Origin: Garcia nutans
Lineage: Eukaryota > Streptophyta > Magnoliopsida > Malpighiales > Euphorbiaceae
Direction: 5' to 3'
Length of the DNA: 64,000 nt
Assembly (NCBI GenBank): GCA_947685225.1
Contig: CANTUV010000015.1
Location: 6,882,001 to 6,946,000 of the forward strand
Shown piece after piece: positions 54,006 through 64,000 of this stretch. The translations under genes were made by a program, and so were the position numbers. Position 1 is the first letter of the stretch; each line of letters opens with the position of its first letter. The notes under the pieces are model-generated. The model did no database searches. It had not been told where the DNA came from and saw only the letters and a list, made by a program, of their open reading frames with translations.

Positions 54006-54924
54006 CCTCATAAGGTGCTATCCCAATACTGGATTGATGACTGTTGTTATAAGCAAACTCAGTTAGTGGCAAGAATCTGTCCCAGCTCCCAGTGAAATCA
54101 ATGATACAACTTCTCAACATATCCTTTAGAATTTGTATCACTCTCTCCGATTGCCCATTTGTCTGAGGATGAAAAGTAATACTAAAATGCAACTGAGAAC
54201 CCAAAGCATCCTACAAACTCCTCCAAAATCTCAATGTAAACCAGAGATTTTGATTCGACACTAAAGAAACTGGGACTCCATGCAATCTCACTATCTCACA
54301 TATATATAGCTCAGCCAACCTCTCTAGTGAATAATCCATCCAAACTGGAAGAAAATGAGATGTCTTCGTCATCTGATCAACTATCACCCAGATTGCATCA
54401 TGTTTTTTTCGGGTCAAAGTCAGTCCAGTCACAAAATCCATCGTTACTCACTTCTATTTCCACTCAGATACTGATAATGGCTGAAGCAACCCTAAAGGAA
54501 TTTGGTGCTCAGCCTTCACTCTCTGGCAAGTGAGACATCTGGATACAAACTCTGCTATGTCTCTCTTCATACTTGACTACCAATAATGTTGCTTCAAATC
54601 CTGATACATCTTAGTATTGCCAAGGTGCATAGCATAGAGTGACTGATGTGCTTCCTCTAATATCATCCTCTTCAATTCTGCTTCATCAAGAATACACAAC
54701 CTATCTTTGTACCATAGACTATAATCATCTCTCACATGAAAGTCTTGACTCTCCCCCTTTCGGCAATCCATCACAAACTTTTGGATTTTCTCATCTGCCA
54801 ACTGAGCCTCCCTAATCTGATCCAACAACACTGGCCTCAACTGCAATTGAGCCAACAATGCACCATCATCACAAGACTCAAAATTGGTATGCAATGCTCT
54901 CAACTCAACAAGCAACAAGAGCAA
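54006..54924 (-). pseudogene. E5 integrase, N-terminal and core parts
   Basis: Zinc domain near 54640 (EEAHQSLYAMHLGNTKMYQD), core at 54441-54211 and 54204-54006 (HPQTNGQSERVIQ, AYNNSHQSSIGIAPYEAL). The motif that should read S-D-R-D is S-N-Q-N here (about 54255), so the second catalytic Asp is lost; the Glu is kept. All these changes fit G-to-A on the coding strand. It continues at 26301 leftwards. Confidence 0.87.
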
Positions 54925-56081
54925 TAAGCAGTCAAACCTGTTAAAGACTTCTGACTCAAGGCATCAACAACAACATTTGCCTTGCCAGGATGATAATCAA
55001 TCAAGCAGTCATAGTCTTTAATCAACTCTAACCACCATCTCTACCAAAGATTCAACTCTTTCTGAACACCCAGGTACTTCAAACTCTTGTGATCAGTATA
55101 AATTAAACACTTCTCTCCATACAAGTAATGATGCCAAATCTTCAATGCAAAAACTATGGCTGCTAGTTCTAAATCATGAGTCGAGTAATTCAGCTCATGA
55201 GGCTTCAACTGTCGAGAGGCATAAGCAATGACTCTACCCTCCTACATCAAAACACAACCAAACCACTATGTGAAGCATCACTGTATATCACATAAGATTT
55301 ACATTCCACAGACAGGGTAAGGACAGGAGCCTGAGTTAACATCTCCCTCAACTGCTCAAAACTCATCTGACACCAATCTATCCACACAAATCTAACTCCC
55401 TTCCAAAATAATCTGGTGAGTGGTGTAGCTATCATAGAAAAACCTTCACAAATTGACGATAATAGCTTGTCAAACCTAGAAAACTTCTAACCTCTGTCAT
55501 AGTCTTTGGTGGACTCCAATTCAAGATAGCCTCAACTTTGCTCGGATCAACTTTAATACCCTCTGCTGATACCATATGATAGAGAAAAGTCATCTGATCG
55601 AGCCAAAACTCACACTTAGATAGCTTAGCATACAACTGCTTCTCTCTCAGAGTCTGCAATACAATCCGCAAATGCCTATCATGATCCTGCTCATTATGCA
55701 AATACACCAGAATATCATCATTGAAGACCATCACAAACTGATCTAAGTATGGTCTAAACACCCTGTTTATCAAATCCATAAAAATTGCTAGTGCATTCGT
55801 CAATCCAAAAGGCATCACCAGAAACTAAAATGCCCATACCTCGTGCAAAAAGTTGTCTTGGGTACATCCACATCTCTGACTCTCAACTGATGGTACTCTT
55901 ATCTCAAATCAATCTTAGAGAATACTGTTGGTTCCTTCAACTGATCAAAGAGGTCATCTATCTGAGGTAAAGGATACTTGTTCTTGATGGTCACCTTATT
56001 CAACAGTCTGTAATCAATACACAATCTCAATGTGTTATCCTTCTTCTTCACAAATAAGACAGGTGCTTCCCACAGAGACAC
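54925..56081 (-). pseudogene. E5 RT and RNase H
   Basis: RT: APVLFVKKKDNTLRLCIDYR (56060-56000), MPFGLTNA (55815) and an active site FNDD in place of the usual F/Y-I/V-DD (about 55713). RNase H: YVIYSDASHSGLV near 55280, then heavily damaged. Many stops and shifts. Confidence 0.85.
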
Positions 56082-56378
56082 ACTAGGGCAGATGAACCTT
56101 TTATCAAGAAACTCCTATAATTGCACCTTCAACTCCTTCAATTCAGCAGGCGCTAACCGGTAAGGGGTAATAGAAATGGGAGTGGTACTAGGCATCAAAT
56201 CAATGCCAAACTCCACCTCTCTCTCAGGAGGTACCCCTGGCAACTCATCAGGAAAAATATCTAAAAACTAGACAACTATGGGTATACTATCAAGCTGGGA
56301 CCCCACTACTCTGGTATCTACAACATGAGTAAGATATGCCTCACATCCCTTCTAAACCATCCTCCTAGCTAAAAGAGC

Positions 56379-56807
56379 TTAAATAAACATGGATGAGAGG
56401 TGTCCCTGCTCACTAGATACCATCACATCTCTACCATCACTTGTTCTCAGGGTAATACATTTCTGTTGACAGTCTACCATAGCCCCATTCCTGGATAACC
56501 AATCCATGCACAGAATCGGATCATACTTCCTGAAAGGCATCTCAATTAGGTCACCGAGAAACTCCTCATCTTGAACAACAACTAGGCTATCTCGGTACAC
56601 CCTGCTAACCACAACACTGTGCCCTAAAGGATTTGTGATAAAAACATCAAATCCTAGGGACTCAAAATGCAAATCACTCATAGGCAAGATGGATGCACTG
56701 ATGTATGAATGAGTCAACCCAGGGTCTAAAAATTCAAGAACTAAAGTACCGAATAAAATAAAAGTACCAGCAATGGTAGATGAAGCATTCGGCTGACTCT
56801 GCATCAC
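56379..56807 (-). pseudogene. E5 protease
   Basis: LDPGLTHSYIS replaces the family's D-S-G-A-(T/S)-HSF, so the catalytic Asp and Gly remain and Ser is Pro. MDWLSRNGAMVDC downstream is typical of chromovirus protease. Confidence 0.8.
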
Positions 56808-58085
56808 ATAGACCCACTGTGATGGCTCCGCCTCATCTAGTCTACTCCCAGTAGTAGAACCGCCTCTTTGACCAGACTTAGATCTACCACCTCTACCAAA
56901 ATCTCTGCCACCATGATTCCCTCTGACACTGGGTCTAAAAGCTATTGTATTTGTCTATCTGTCATCGGTGACTCTAGATAATCTCTGATAAAATGGTCTG
57001 GCGACCTACATCTGTAACACACTGCTTGTGTACCTATCCTCCAGCAAACACCCCTATGTGCCCTACCACAATGAACACAGGTAGGTGGAGCAGGCATCTA
57101 AGCCACTGGGGTCAGAGCACTAGCCACTGAAACTGCAGGTCTTTATCTCTATCTCTGTTACTGTCCTGACCTGCCAAACTACCCCTAGCTCCTACTAAAT
57201 ATCTGAGAATATCCCCCTCTACCTCTCTTCACCGATGAAGACCATTTCTCACCCTGGGGTCTCCTAGCTCTGCTCTCCTCAGCACTAGCAGTTGTTGTAA
57301 GACCTGATGCTCGCTCTACACTTCTGGCAACTGCAACCAACTGATAAAAGTCCTAATACTGAGAGCCTGCTATAATACACATGATAGAGGATCTCAGCCC
57401 CTCCTCAAACCTCTGGCACTGGTCAATCTCATCAGAAATAATCGCTCCAGCATACTAACTCAGCCAGATAAACTCAATCTTATACTCTGTCACTATCTTG
57501 GTGTCCTGCCTCAAACATAGGAACTCCATCTTCTTCGCATCTTTATACTCCCTCAAAGCATACTTCTTATAGAATTCCCGCAGGAAATCATCATAGGTTA
57601 GAACTAATGGATCAGCTATATGTGGAACCGTCTTCCACCACTCATATGTATCCATTTGCAGAAGAGATCTTACATAATCAAACTTCTCCTCCGGAGTATC
57701 CTACAGCTAGATAAACACTCTCTGGACCCTGTCCAGCCGCTGCTCTACTATAGCAGGGTTTGTAGTGCCAACAAAATCTTCAGCTCCAAACTTCCTCAGC
57801 TTGTCATACCTCATCATCGGCAACTGTAGCTATGGTTGTGGCTGTGGTGGCGGCTGTGGCTACTGAACTGGAGCCTGCCTCAATAGCTTCACCATATGTT
57901 GTACCCAGCCTGGCCTTAACTGCTGATCTCACTGGCACAGAAGCAAATGCCTCACCAGCACTATCAGCTCTAGCTCCATCTCTACCCTCACCAGGAGTTA
58001 TACTCTCTGCACTACCCTCTACAGACTGATGAGTCTGAGATATTATAACTATATATATCTGCAAACACAATAGAAATTGCCACAT
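56808..58085 (-). pseudogene. E5 gag with CCHC knuckle (broken)
   Basis: MDTYEWWKTVPHIADPLVLT (57655 leftwards) and EFYKKYALREYKDAKK identify a chromovirus capsid. Near 57020 the knuckle reads CYRCRSPDHFIRDY, with the final Cys changed to Tyr. The N-terminal part (58085-57804) is Ala/Thr-rich. Several stops. Confidence 0.75.
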
Positions 58086-58176
58086 CAGATATCAGAAACT
58101 GCCAGTGATAATGCATGTATCACAATTTAAAATCTTCTCTCTAACAATCCACCTAGGTCAAGAACCTCAAACCCAG

Positions 58177-58188
58177 ACTCTGATATTA
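58177..58188 (-). other. E5 primer-binding site (initiator Met tRNA, decayed)
   Basis: TAATATCAGAGT on the minus strand; TGGTATCAGAG is expected, so two G-to-A changes. Confidence 0.75.
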
Positions 58189-59679
58189 AAATAAATTTAA
58201 CATCCTTATACCCTATATACATATAATATATATACCCCGTATATGTAAAATACACATATACAGTATAAGAATGCCACAACTCATTTTAATAAAAATTTTC
58301 ATTGTTCCAATGTAAAATCTTAAATACTTTAAAGTGTATATTTAAATAACAAATAAAATATCCATCAAAAACACATATAAAACCCACATTACAATATTTA
58401 TTCAAAACATTCTTTTTAATTTACAATATATACGCCAAAACATAATATAAAATACTTAATAACAAAATGTATGATAATATAAAATATATACATACTAGCA
58501 GTGTCTCTGATCTTGATGCTCAAAAATCAGATCTATAGTAAAATCTCAAATCTAGACCCGACCCAATCTAGAAGAACTCTCCGGCTCTATCGGATCTCCC
58601 CTATCACCTGCGCGATAAATTACAATTGCGCTAAACTAAAAGCCTAGCGGTATAAACTTTAATAATAAAAAAACTATGAAACAATGCTTATGTATATCTT
58701 GTCACCATGTGACATACCATTTCATTTTGAACATACTTTTCAATCATTTTACAATTCAAATAACAACAAACACAAGCATGGGCCCAAATGATCTAATATG
58801 CTATTCAAATCCAAGAGTTATTATTTTGGTCCAAGTTGACACCATGTGTCTAGCCCCAAAGGCAAATTAAGTAATTGCTCAAAAGTTAGCCCCAAAGGCA
58901 GAACAAAATAATTGCTCAAAAGCTAGCCCCAAAGGCAGATCATATCACAGTGATACTAAGCGTCTAGCCCCAAAGGCAAATCAAATAATTGCTTAAAAGC
59001 TAGACCCGAAGGCAAATAATGAGGATAACCTCATAGGCATGCCGCCAAAATCAAAACTCTGGAAATTAAAAAACATACTAGGCACACAATTATTTTATAT
59101 TTCCATTATTAATTTCTTTCTCATTTTTCCTTAATCAAGCTAGGCACATTGCCTCATTTCTTATTTTTCTCATCCGTATCAATATCATTTCATTTTAATT
59201 TATCACATTTCATCATATCTCAATATATCATTACAATGTATCACATTTTATGAAATCTAGCCATTACCAATGGCTTTTCACGATATCTTTAATGCATACA
59301 CAACAAATCACATTACCCAGCACTTTGAGTCATTTTCACATATTGCACATATTCCACTTTTTACTCAATTTAGCCATTATCAATGGCTTTTCATAATGCA
59401 TATAATACATTCATAAAAAATCATATAACATAGTATAATGTTCATACATATTTAATGTATCAGGTAACTTAACACATTTTTCAACTAAAATATGTTAAGC
59501 CCAAATGTAATGCAAACATAACTAATTTATCCAAAGTTTGTACTTACCTCTCCAAGCTCCCAAACTCAAGCTACAAATCACACTCCAACCTCCTCTTTCA
59601 AGTTACCCTCAACACTTGGATTGGGCAAAAAAATTCTCCTCAATGCCTATACCAAATGTGATCATAAATAATCATTTAG

Positions 59680-62572
59680 TGTAATATCCCAAATTTTTTT
59701 GAAATTTTCTAATTTTTAGAAATTTGATAAAATATATTATAATTAAATTGGATAAATTAAATTAATAGTTTTAAATGAAAAATGAAGGGATTTTAAATGA
59801 AAAAGTGGAATATATATGTGATATATATGTAAAATATACATAACATATAAAAGTCAACACTTTTTAAAAGAAAAGTCAAAAGTCAAAGTAAAAAGGGTAT
59901 TTTAGTAATTAAATCTTAAAAATTCAAAATTGTTAAATTAATTCAAAAAATAAATAATTTTTGAATGGAAGAGGGATTTTTGGACTTTTAATTTATTAAA
60001 TAATTAATTAAATAATTAATTATTAAATTATTATAAAAAATATATATATGGTTATAATTAAAGGATGAAAGGAAAGAGGAAATTAAAATTAGTCTTCTTC
60101 AAAAAAAAAATGAAATTTCATGGCCATGGGAGTGATTTTTCTTCATCCAAATACTCATTTTGACAAGAATTTTCAAGAATTAATTGAAGTTTTGGTGGAT
60201 TTCCAATAGATTAGTAAGCTTCTTTTCTTAATTTTTGATTTTCTATGAAAGTATGAATATGTGGATTTTAGGATTTTCTATTAACATGATTTAATTGTTT
60301 AATTGGGTATGAATGAAGCTATTTTGATTAATTATTAATGATTTTCAAGTTAAATGGAAGAAAGAATTAAGTTTGGGATGAGTTGGGTGAAGAGAGAGAA
60401 TTTAGGGTTATGAAAAATTTGGATTCTTGGAATCATGTATTTTAATTATGCAAATTGATTCCAAATATGTTTTTTTGATGCATAAACAATGATTTTAAAG
60501 CCAAATGGTAGATTTGGTTGTGTTGGTTGGAGTTTGAGAATGGAAGTGTGATTTAGGGTTTTGAAAAATGATTTTTCCAAAGTTGTAAAATTGTATAATT
60601 TTATTGGTTTAATCTTGTTGTTTGGTGATATAAGTGATGAATATAAGCTTAAAATGATTAATGGATTGTGTTGGAATGGAAAACCTTCAATGGGGGGAAG
60701 GTTATGCCATTTTAGGGTTTTGTGTATAAGAGTGTGTTTTTGTCATATAATTGGTTTAAATGTATTAAAATATGTTTCTAATAATATAAATAAACTTAAT
60801 ATATTAAAATGATTAGCCTAGTATGAGAATCCAAAGTTAAAGTGAGGTTAGCCTTAAATTTTGAATTTTTGCTTGAATGGGGTTTAATTATGGTTTAATA
60901 TTGAAAATGCCATTAAATGTGATACTAAATGATTATTTTCTATTACATTTAATTTAGGCATTGAGGGAGGTTGATTTGCTTCATCCAAGTGGTGAAAGAC
61001 AAGTTGGAAGGATAGGATTGGAGGTTGTTTTAAGCTTGTTTTGGTTGCTATTTGAGGTAAGTACAAACTTTGAATACATTGGTTATATTTGCATGACATT
61101 TGGGCTTAACACATTTTAGTTGAAAAATGTGTTAAGCTACTTAATACATTAGTTATGTATGAATAATGTGCTATGACATTTGTAATGTCATATATGTGTT
61201 AAATGTATTGTGAAAAGCCATTGATAATGGCTAAATTGTGTAAAATGTGAAATATGTGTATTATGAGAAAATGACCCAAAGTGTTTATGTAATGTCATTT
61301 GTTGTGTATGCATTAAGTGCATTGTTAAAAAGCCATTGGTATTGGCTAGATTACATTAAATGTGATTAATATGTGAATTATATGGAAATACCCAAACGAA
61401 TTTGGTAATGTGTTGTAAATGCAAAAATGTGGTATAATGTAATGAGATATGTGGAAACATAATGAAATGAATTGATATCGATATCGATATAAATGAGAAA
61501 TATGAATAAATTGTGTGCCTAGTATGTTATTCAATTTTCAGAGTTCTGTGTTTGGCGGCATGCCTATGATTTGCCTACGGGCTAGACACTGGGCGTCACT
61601 GTGAAAATATTTTTGAGGTGAAATGACAGGGTCGTATGCCTCAAAAACAAGTCCTTGAAGCTGGGCTGGGTGAAATGACTGGGTCATAAGCTCAGACCTA
61701 GTTAGACTATTACATTAATATTTTACCTACGGGGCTAGACACATGGTGTCATTATAAACCAAAACAGTAACTCTGGAATTTGAATAGCATATTAATTATC
61801 TTTAGGCCCATTCTTGTGTTTGTTTTTATGTGAATTGTGGATTGTGAAATATTTGAAAAGTATGAGAAAATGGAATGATGTGATATCCATATGCATTGTG
61901 CAATGGCATTGCATTTGAGTTTTATTATTATCAAGTTTGTATTACTTGGCTTTTGGCTTAGCGTGATTGTTTACATCGCGTAGATGACAGGATAGATTCG
62001 GCTGAGCCGGAGAGTTCTTCTAGACCAAGTCGGGTCTAGACTTGTGGTTGTGTTTGTAGAATTGATATCAAGATCAGAAACACTATCAGCAGCATGTATA
62101 TATTTTATGTTATTGTATATTTTGGGTATTATGCATATTATATCATGTTTTTGGATTTTATGTATTGTAAACTATAAAGAATATTTAGGTTAAGTTATTT
62201 GAAATGGGGGTTTAAATGTATTCTAAATTATATATATATCTATATATATAATTATTTTGAGAAAACTGTGGAAAAATTGAGAAGTTAAGGTGAAGATGTG
62301 GTTTATTGTTTATTAGAAGTGTTCTTTTTGTAGGTTGTGTAATTGATAAATTTTTTCCAGAGATTTTCATATAAAATGTTTATTTTGGGTTCCTATAACA
62401 AGTAAAGAATATTTATATACTATTTAATTTTATATATTTAGTATTTAAAATTTTAAATCAGAAATGTGAAAATTTTTATTAAACCGGTCTGTGACATTTT
62501 CGTACTGTATATGCATATTTTACATATGCTGAAAATATATATTGTACGTATATAGGATATAAGGGTGTTACA
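59680..62572 (+). mobile_element. Solo LTR B (2893 bp), chromovirus type
   Basis: TGTAATATCCC...GGGTGTTACA with perfect TTTAG duplications at 59675-59679 and 62573-62577. It shares termini and internal blocks with solo LTR A but is clearly divergent. Core hairpin region 61950-61990; donor-like AG/GTAAGTAC at 61055-61062, acceptor-like TTTTCAG at 61535-61541. No coding region. Confidence 0.95.
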
Positions 62573-62689
62573 TTTAGTATCACATTTAAAGGAATTTCTA
62601 ATCTTAAACTTTCCACATTTTTAATACATATACAAGACTTCTCAACATAAGGGTAAGAACCACAAATGAAAGACAAAGAAAAGAGCTAT

Positions 62690-62880
62690 CTTGGGCAAAT
62701 CCCTCAAGTGACATGCCAACGATATGGGCGTGTCAAGGACCATGTTGTTTGCCCAACTTACAGAAGCTTTGACACGCCTACTGACATGGGCGTGTCACTA
62801 CCCGTGTTAATAATCTTGCATTACAGTAGCTATGACACATCCAATGACATAGTCGTGTTACTAGGCGTGTCAGGCTAAAT
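62690..62880. repeat. GACACGCC/GGCGTGTC minisatellite in E5 5' LTR
   Basis: About five degenerate copies of (T)GACATGGGCGTGTCA. The matching place in the 3' LTR (24720-24755) keeps only one partial copy. Confidence 0.85.
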
Positions 62881-63489
62881 CTCTGCTTATCAATATATAA
62901 TTGTCACATATCCAAAGTTTATCGCTCTTTTTTTCGTACTTTGAAAAATTCCTTTTTCAAAACCCTAAATCACCACTTCCATATCCAAACTCTATTCAAA
63001 CTCAACCAAGCACATCATTTAACTTTAAAATACTTGTTTATGCATCAAAATAACTCATTTAGAATCAAATTGCACAATTAAATCATATGATTCCAAAAAT
63101 CCAATTCTCCCATAACCCCAAATTCTCTCTCTTCACCAATCTTTACTCAAACTTAACCATTTCTTCAATCCAACTTTAAAATCATTGTTAACTACTTAAA
63201 ACAACTTCATTCATATCCAAATAGACAATTGAAATACACTATCACAACAAGTCAAACTTCACATATTCACATCTTTAAGAAAATTCAAGGAAACAAGTTG
63301 GAAACTTACTAATTCAAGTGGAAATCACTAAATTTTCCCTTGAAACCTTGAAAATCCTTCAACTTTGGAAGCTTGGAAGAAGCAAAAATCATGTCTTGGT
63401 GACTATGGAAAAATCGGCACAAGGAAGAAGAAGAAGAAGATGAAAAATAGATTTTTATTTCTCTTTCTTTCCACTTTCAACTTCCACCT

Positions 63490-63545
63490 TATATATATTA
63501 TTTAATTATATTTTTAATTAATTAATTAATTAATTATTTATTTAA
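63490..63545. repeat. (TTAA)n-type microsatellite
   Basis: Short TTAATTAATTAATTAA run in the E5 LTR, absent from the other LTR. Confidence 0.8.
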
Positions 63546-63830
63546 TTAAAATCCCAAAATATCATCTTCCACTAATAATAACTCATTTTTGACTTATCTG
63601 AAAAATTTTAAATTTTTAAAATTTATTTACCAAAATACCCTTTGAACTTTAACTTCTGACTTTTGTTAACTTTGTATATGTTATGTATATTTTGTATATA
63701 TCATATATACATTTCAACTTTTCACTTAAAATTCCTTCATTTTTTTATTTAAAATCATTTATTTAATTTATCTAATTTAATTTTAATTTATTTTATTTAA
63801 TTTTTTAAAAATTTGGGATGTTACAAAAAC

Positions 63831-64000
63831 GAATATCTATGAATTATATATTTATGATTATTAAATATGTACCACTAAGTTATTTTGCTTAGCGAGGTTA
63901 TATGAATCGTGCAGGTAAGAGAGTTGTTGAGCAGAGAAATCTAGAGTGTAGTTGATACTTGGTGATCTAGGGTGCTGCAAGACTAGTTGTGCCAATTGAC
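63831..64000 (+). mobile_element. E6: chromovirus-type LTR, right piece
   Basis: Resumes after E5. TACCACTAAGT..GCTTAGCGAGG..GAATCGTGCAGG (63871-63917) is the shared LTR core in + orientation, as expected for the continuation of 21418-23139. It runs off the window. Confidence 0.7.

Larger units (their letters stand above)
23140..63825 (-). mobile_element. E5: Tekay/Del-type chromovirus, complete but split
   Basis: The 3' LTR is at 23140-25653 and the 5' LTR at 58196-63825 (itself split). Internal parts are 25654-26306 and 54001-58195, split by the Sirevirus E4. Order from right to left: gag, CCHC, protease, RT, RNase H, integrase, chromodomain. Flanking 5-mers are AAATC (23135-23139) and AAAAC (63826-63830), one mismatch. 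Without nested insertions it would be about 10.1 kb. Heavily mutated throughout. Confidence 0.9.
58196..63825 (-). repeat. E5 5' LTR, split by solo LTR B
   Basis: Starts TTTAACATCC (expected TGTAACATCC) and ends GGGATGTTACA. Without the solo LTR and one TTTAG it is 2732 bp, 218 bp longer than the 3' LTR, mostly because of the minisatellite at 62690-62872. Confidence 0.9.

Overview
The window is a block of plant nuclear repetitive DNA with no recognisable single-copy host gene. It almost certainly comes from a repeat-rich flowering plant, probably a eudicot. The grounds are plant-specific retrotransposon lineages (Tat/Ogre, Athila, CRM and Tekay of Ty3/gypsy; Sirevirus of Ty1/copia; a Cassandra TRIM), plant mobile-domain genes and plant-type splice sites. 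The species cannot be named from the sequence.

Layout. Positions 1-15539 are the 3' part of a very large Tat/Ogre-type element (E1, + strand): decayed gag/protease, reverse transcriptase (RT), archaeal-type RNase H and integrase (to 7253), two antisense genes with introns and their own TATA boxes (7698-8890 and 9241-12051), a 67-bp tandem array (12505-13160), then a 3' LTR (13233-15539). E1 carries a solo LTR (3994-6520) in its integrase. E1 itself sits in the RT gene of a CRM-like chromovirus (15540 to about 19240, + strand), which also holds a 542-bp Cassandra TRIM with 5S-rRNA-like LTRs (17807-18348).

From about 19246 to the end the window is a nest up to six layers deep. E7 (minus-strand chromovirus LTR, about 19246-21394) is entered by E6 (+ strand LTR, 21418-23139 and 63831-64000). 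E6 contains E5 (Tekay chromovirus, minus, 23140-63825), which contains E4 (Sirevirus, plus, 26307-54000). E4 contains E3 (non-autonomous Athila-like, minus, 32495-50448), which contains E2 (Tat/Ogre, minus, 32851-44151, the least decayed). A second solo LTR (59680-62572) lies in E5's right LTR. Most joins were fixed to the base by target-site duplications, LTR termini and reading frames that resume across the inserts.

How it works together. Each autonomous element encoded the usual gag, protease, RT, RNase H and integrase; all are now broken by stops, frameshifts and catalytic substitutions, many explicable by C-to-T change. Two patterns stand out. First, extra genes seem to carry private promoters: two antisense genes in E1, and a 3' gene in E4 preceded by a U3-like promoter. 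Second, four unrelated LTR families (E1, E2, E3, E4) have a GC-rich palindromic minisatellite upstream of the TATA box, directly abutting it in E2 and E3.
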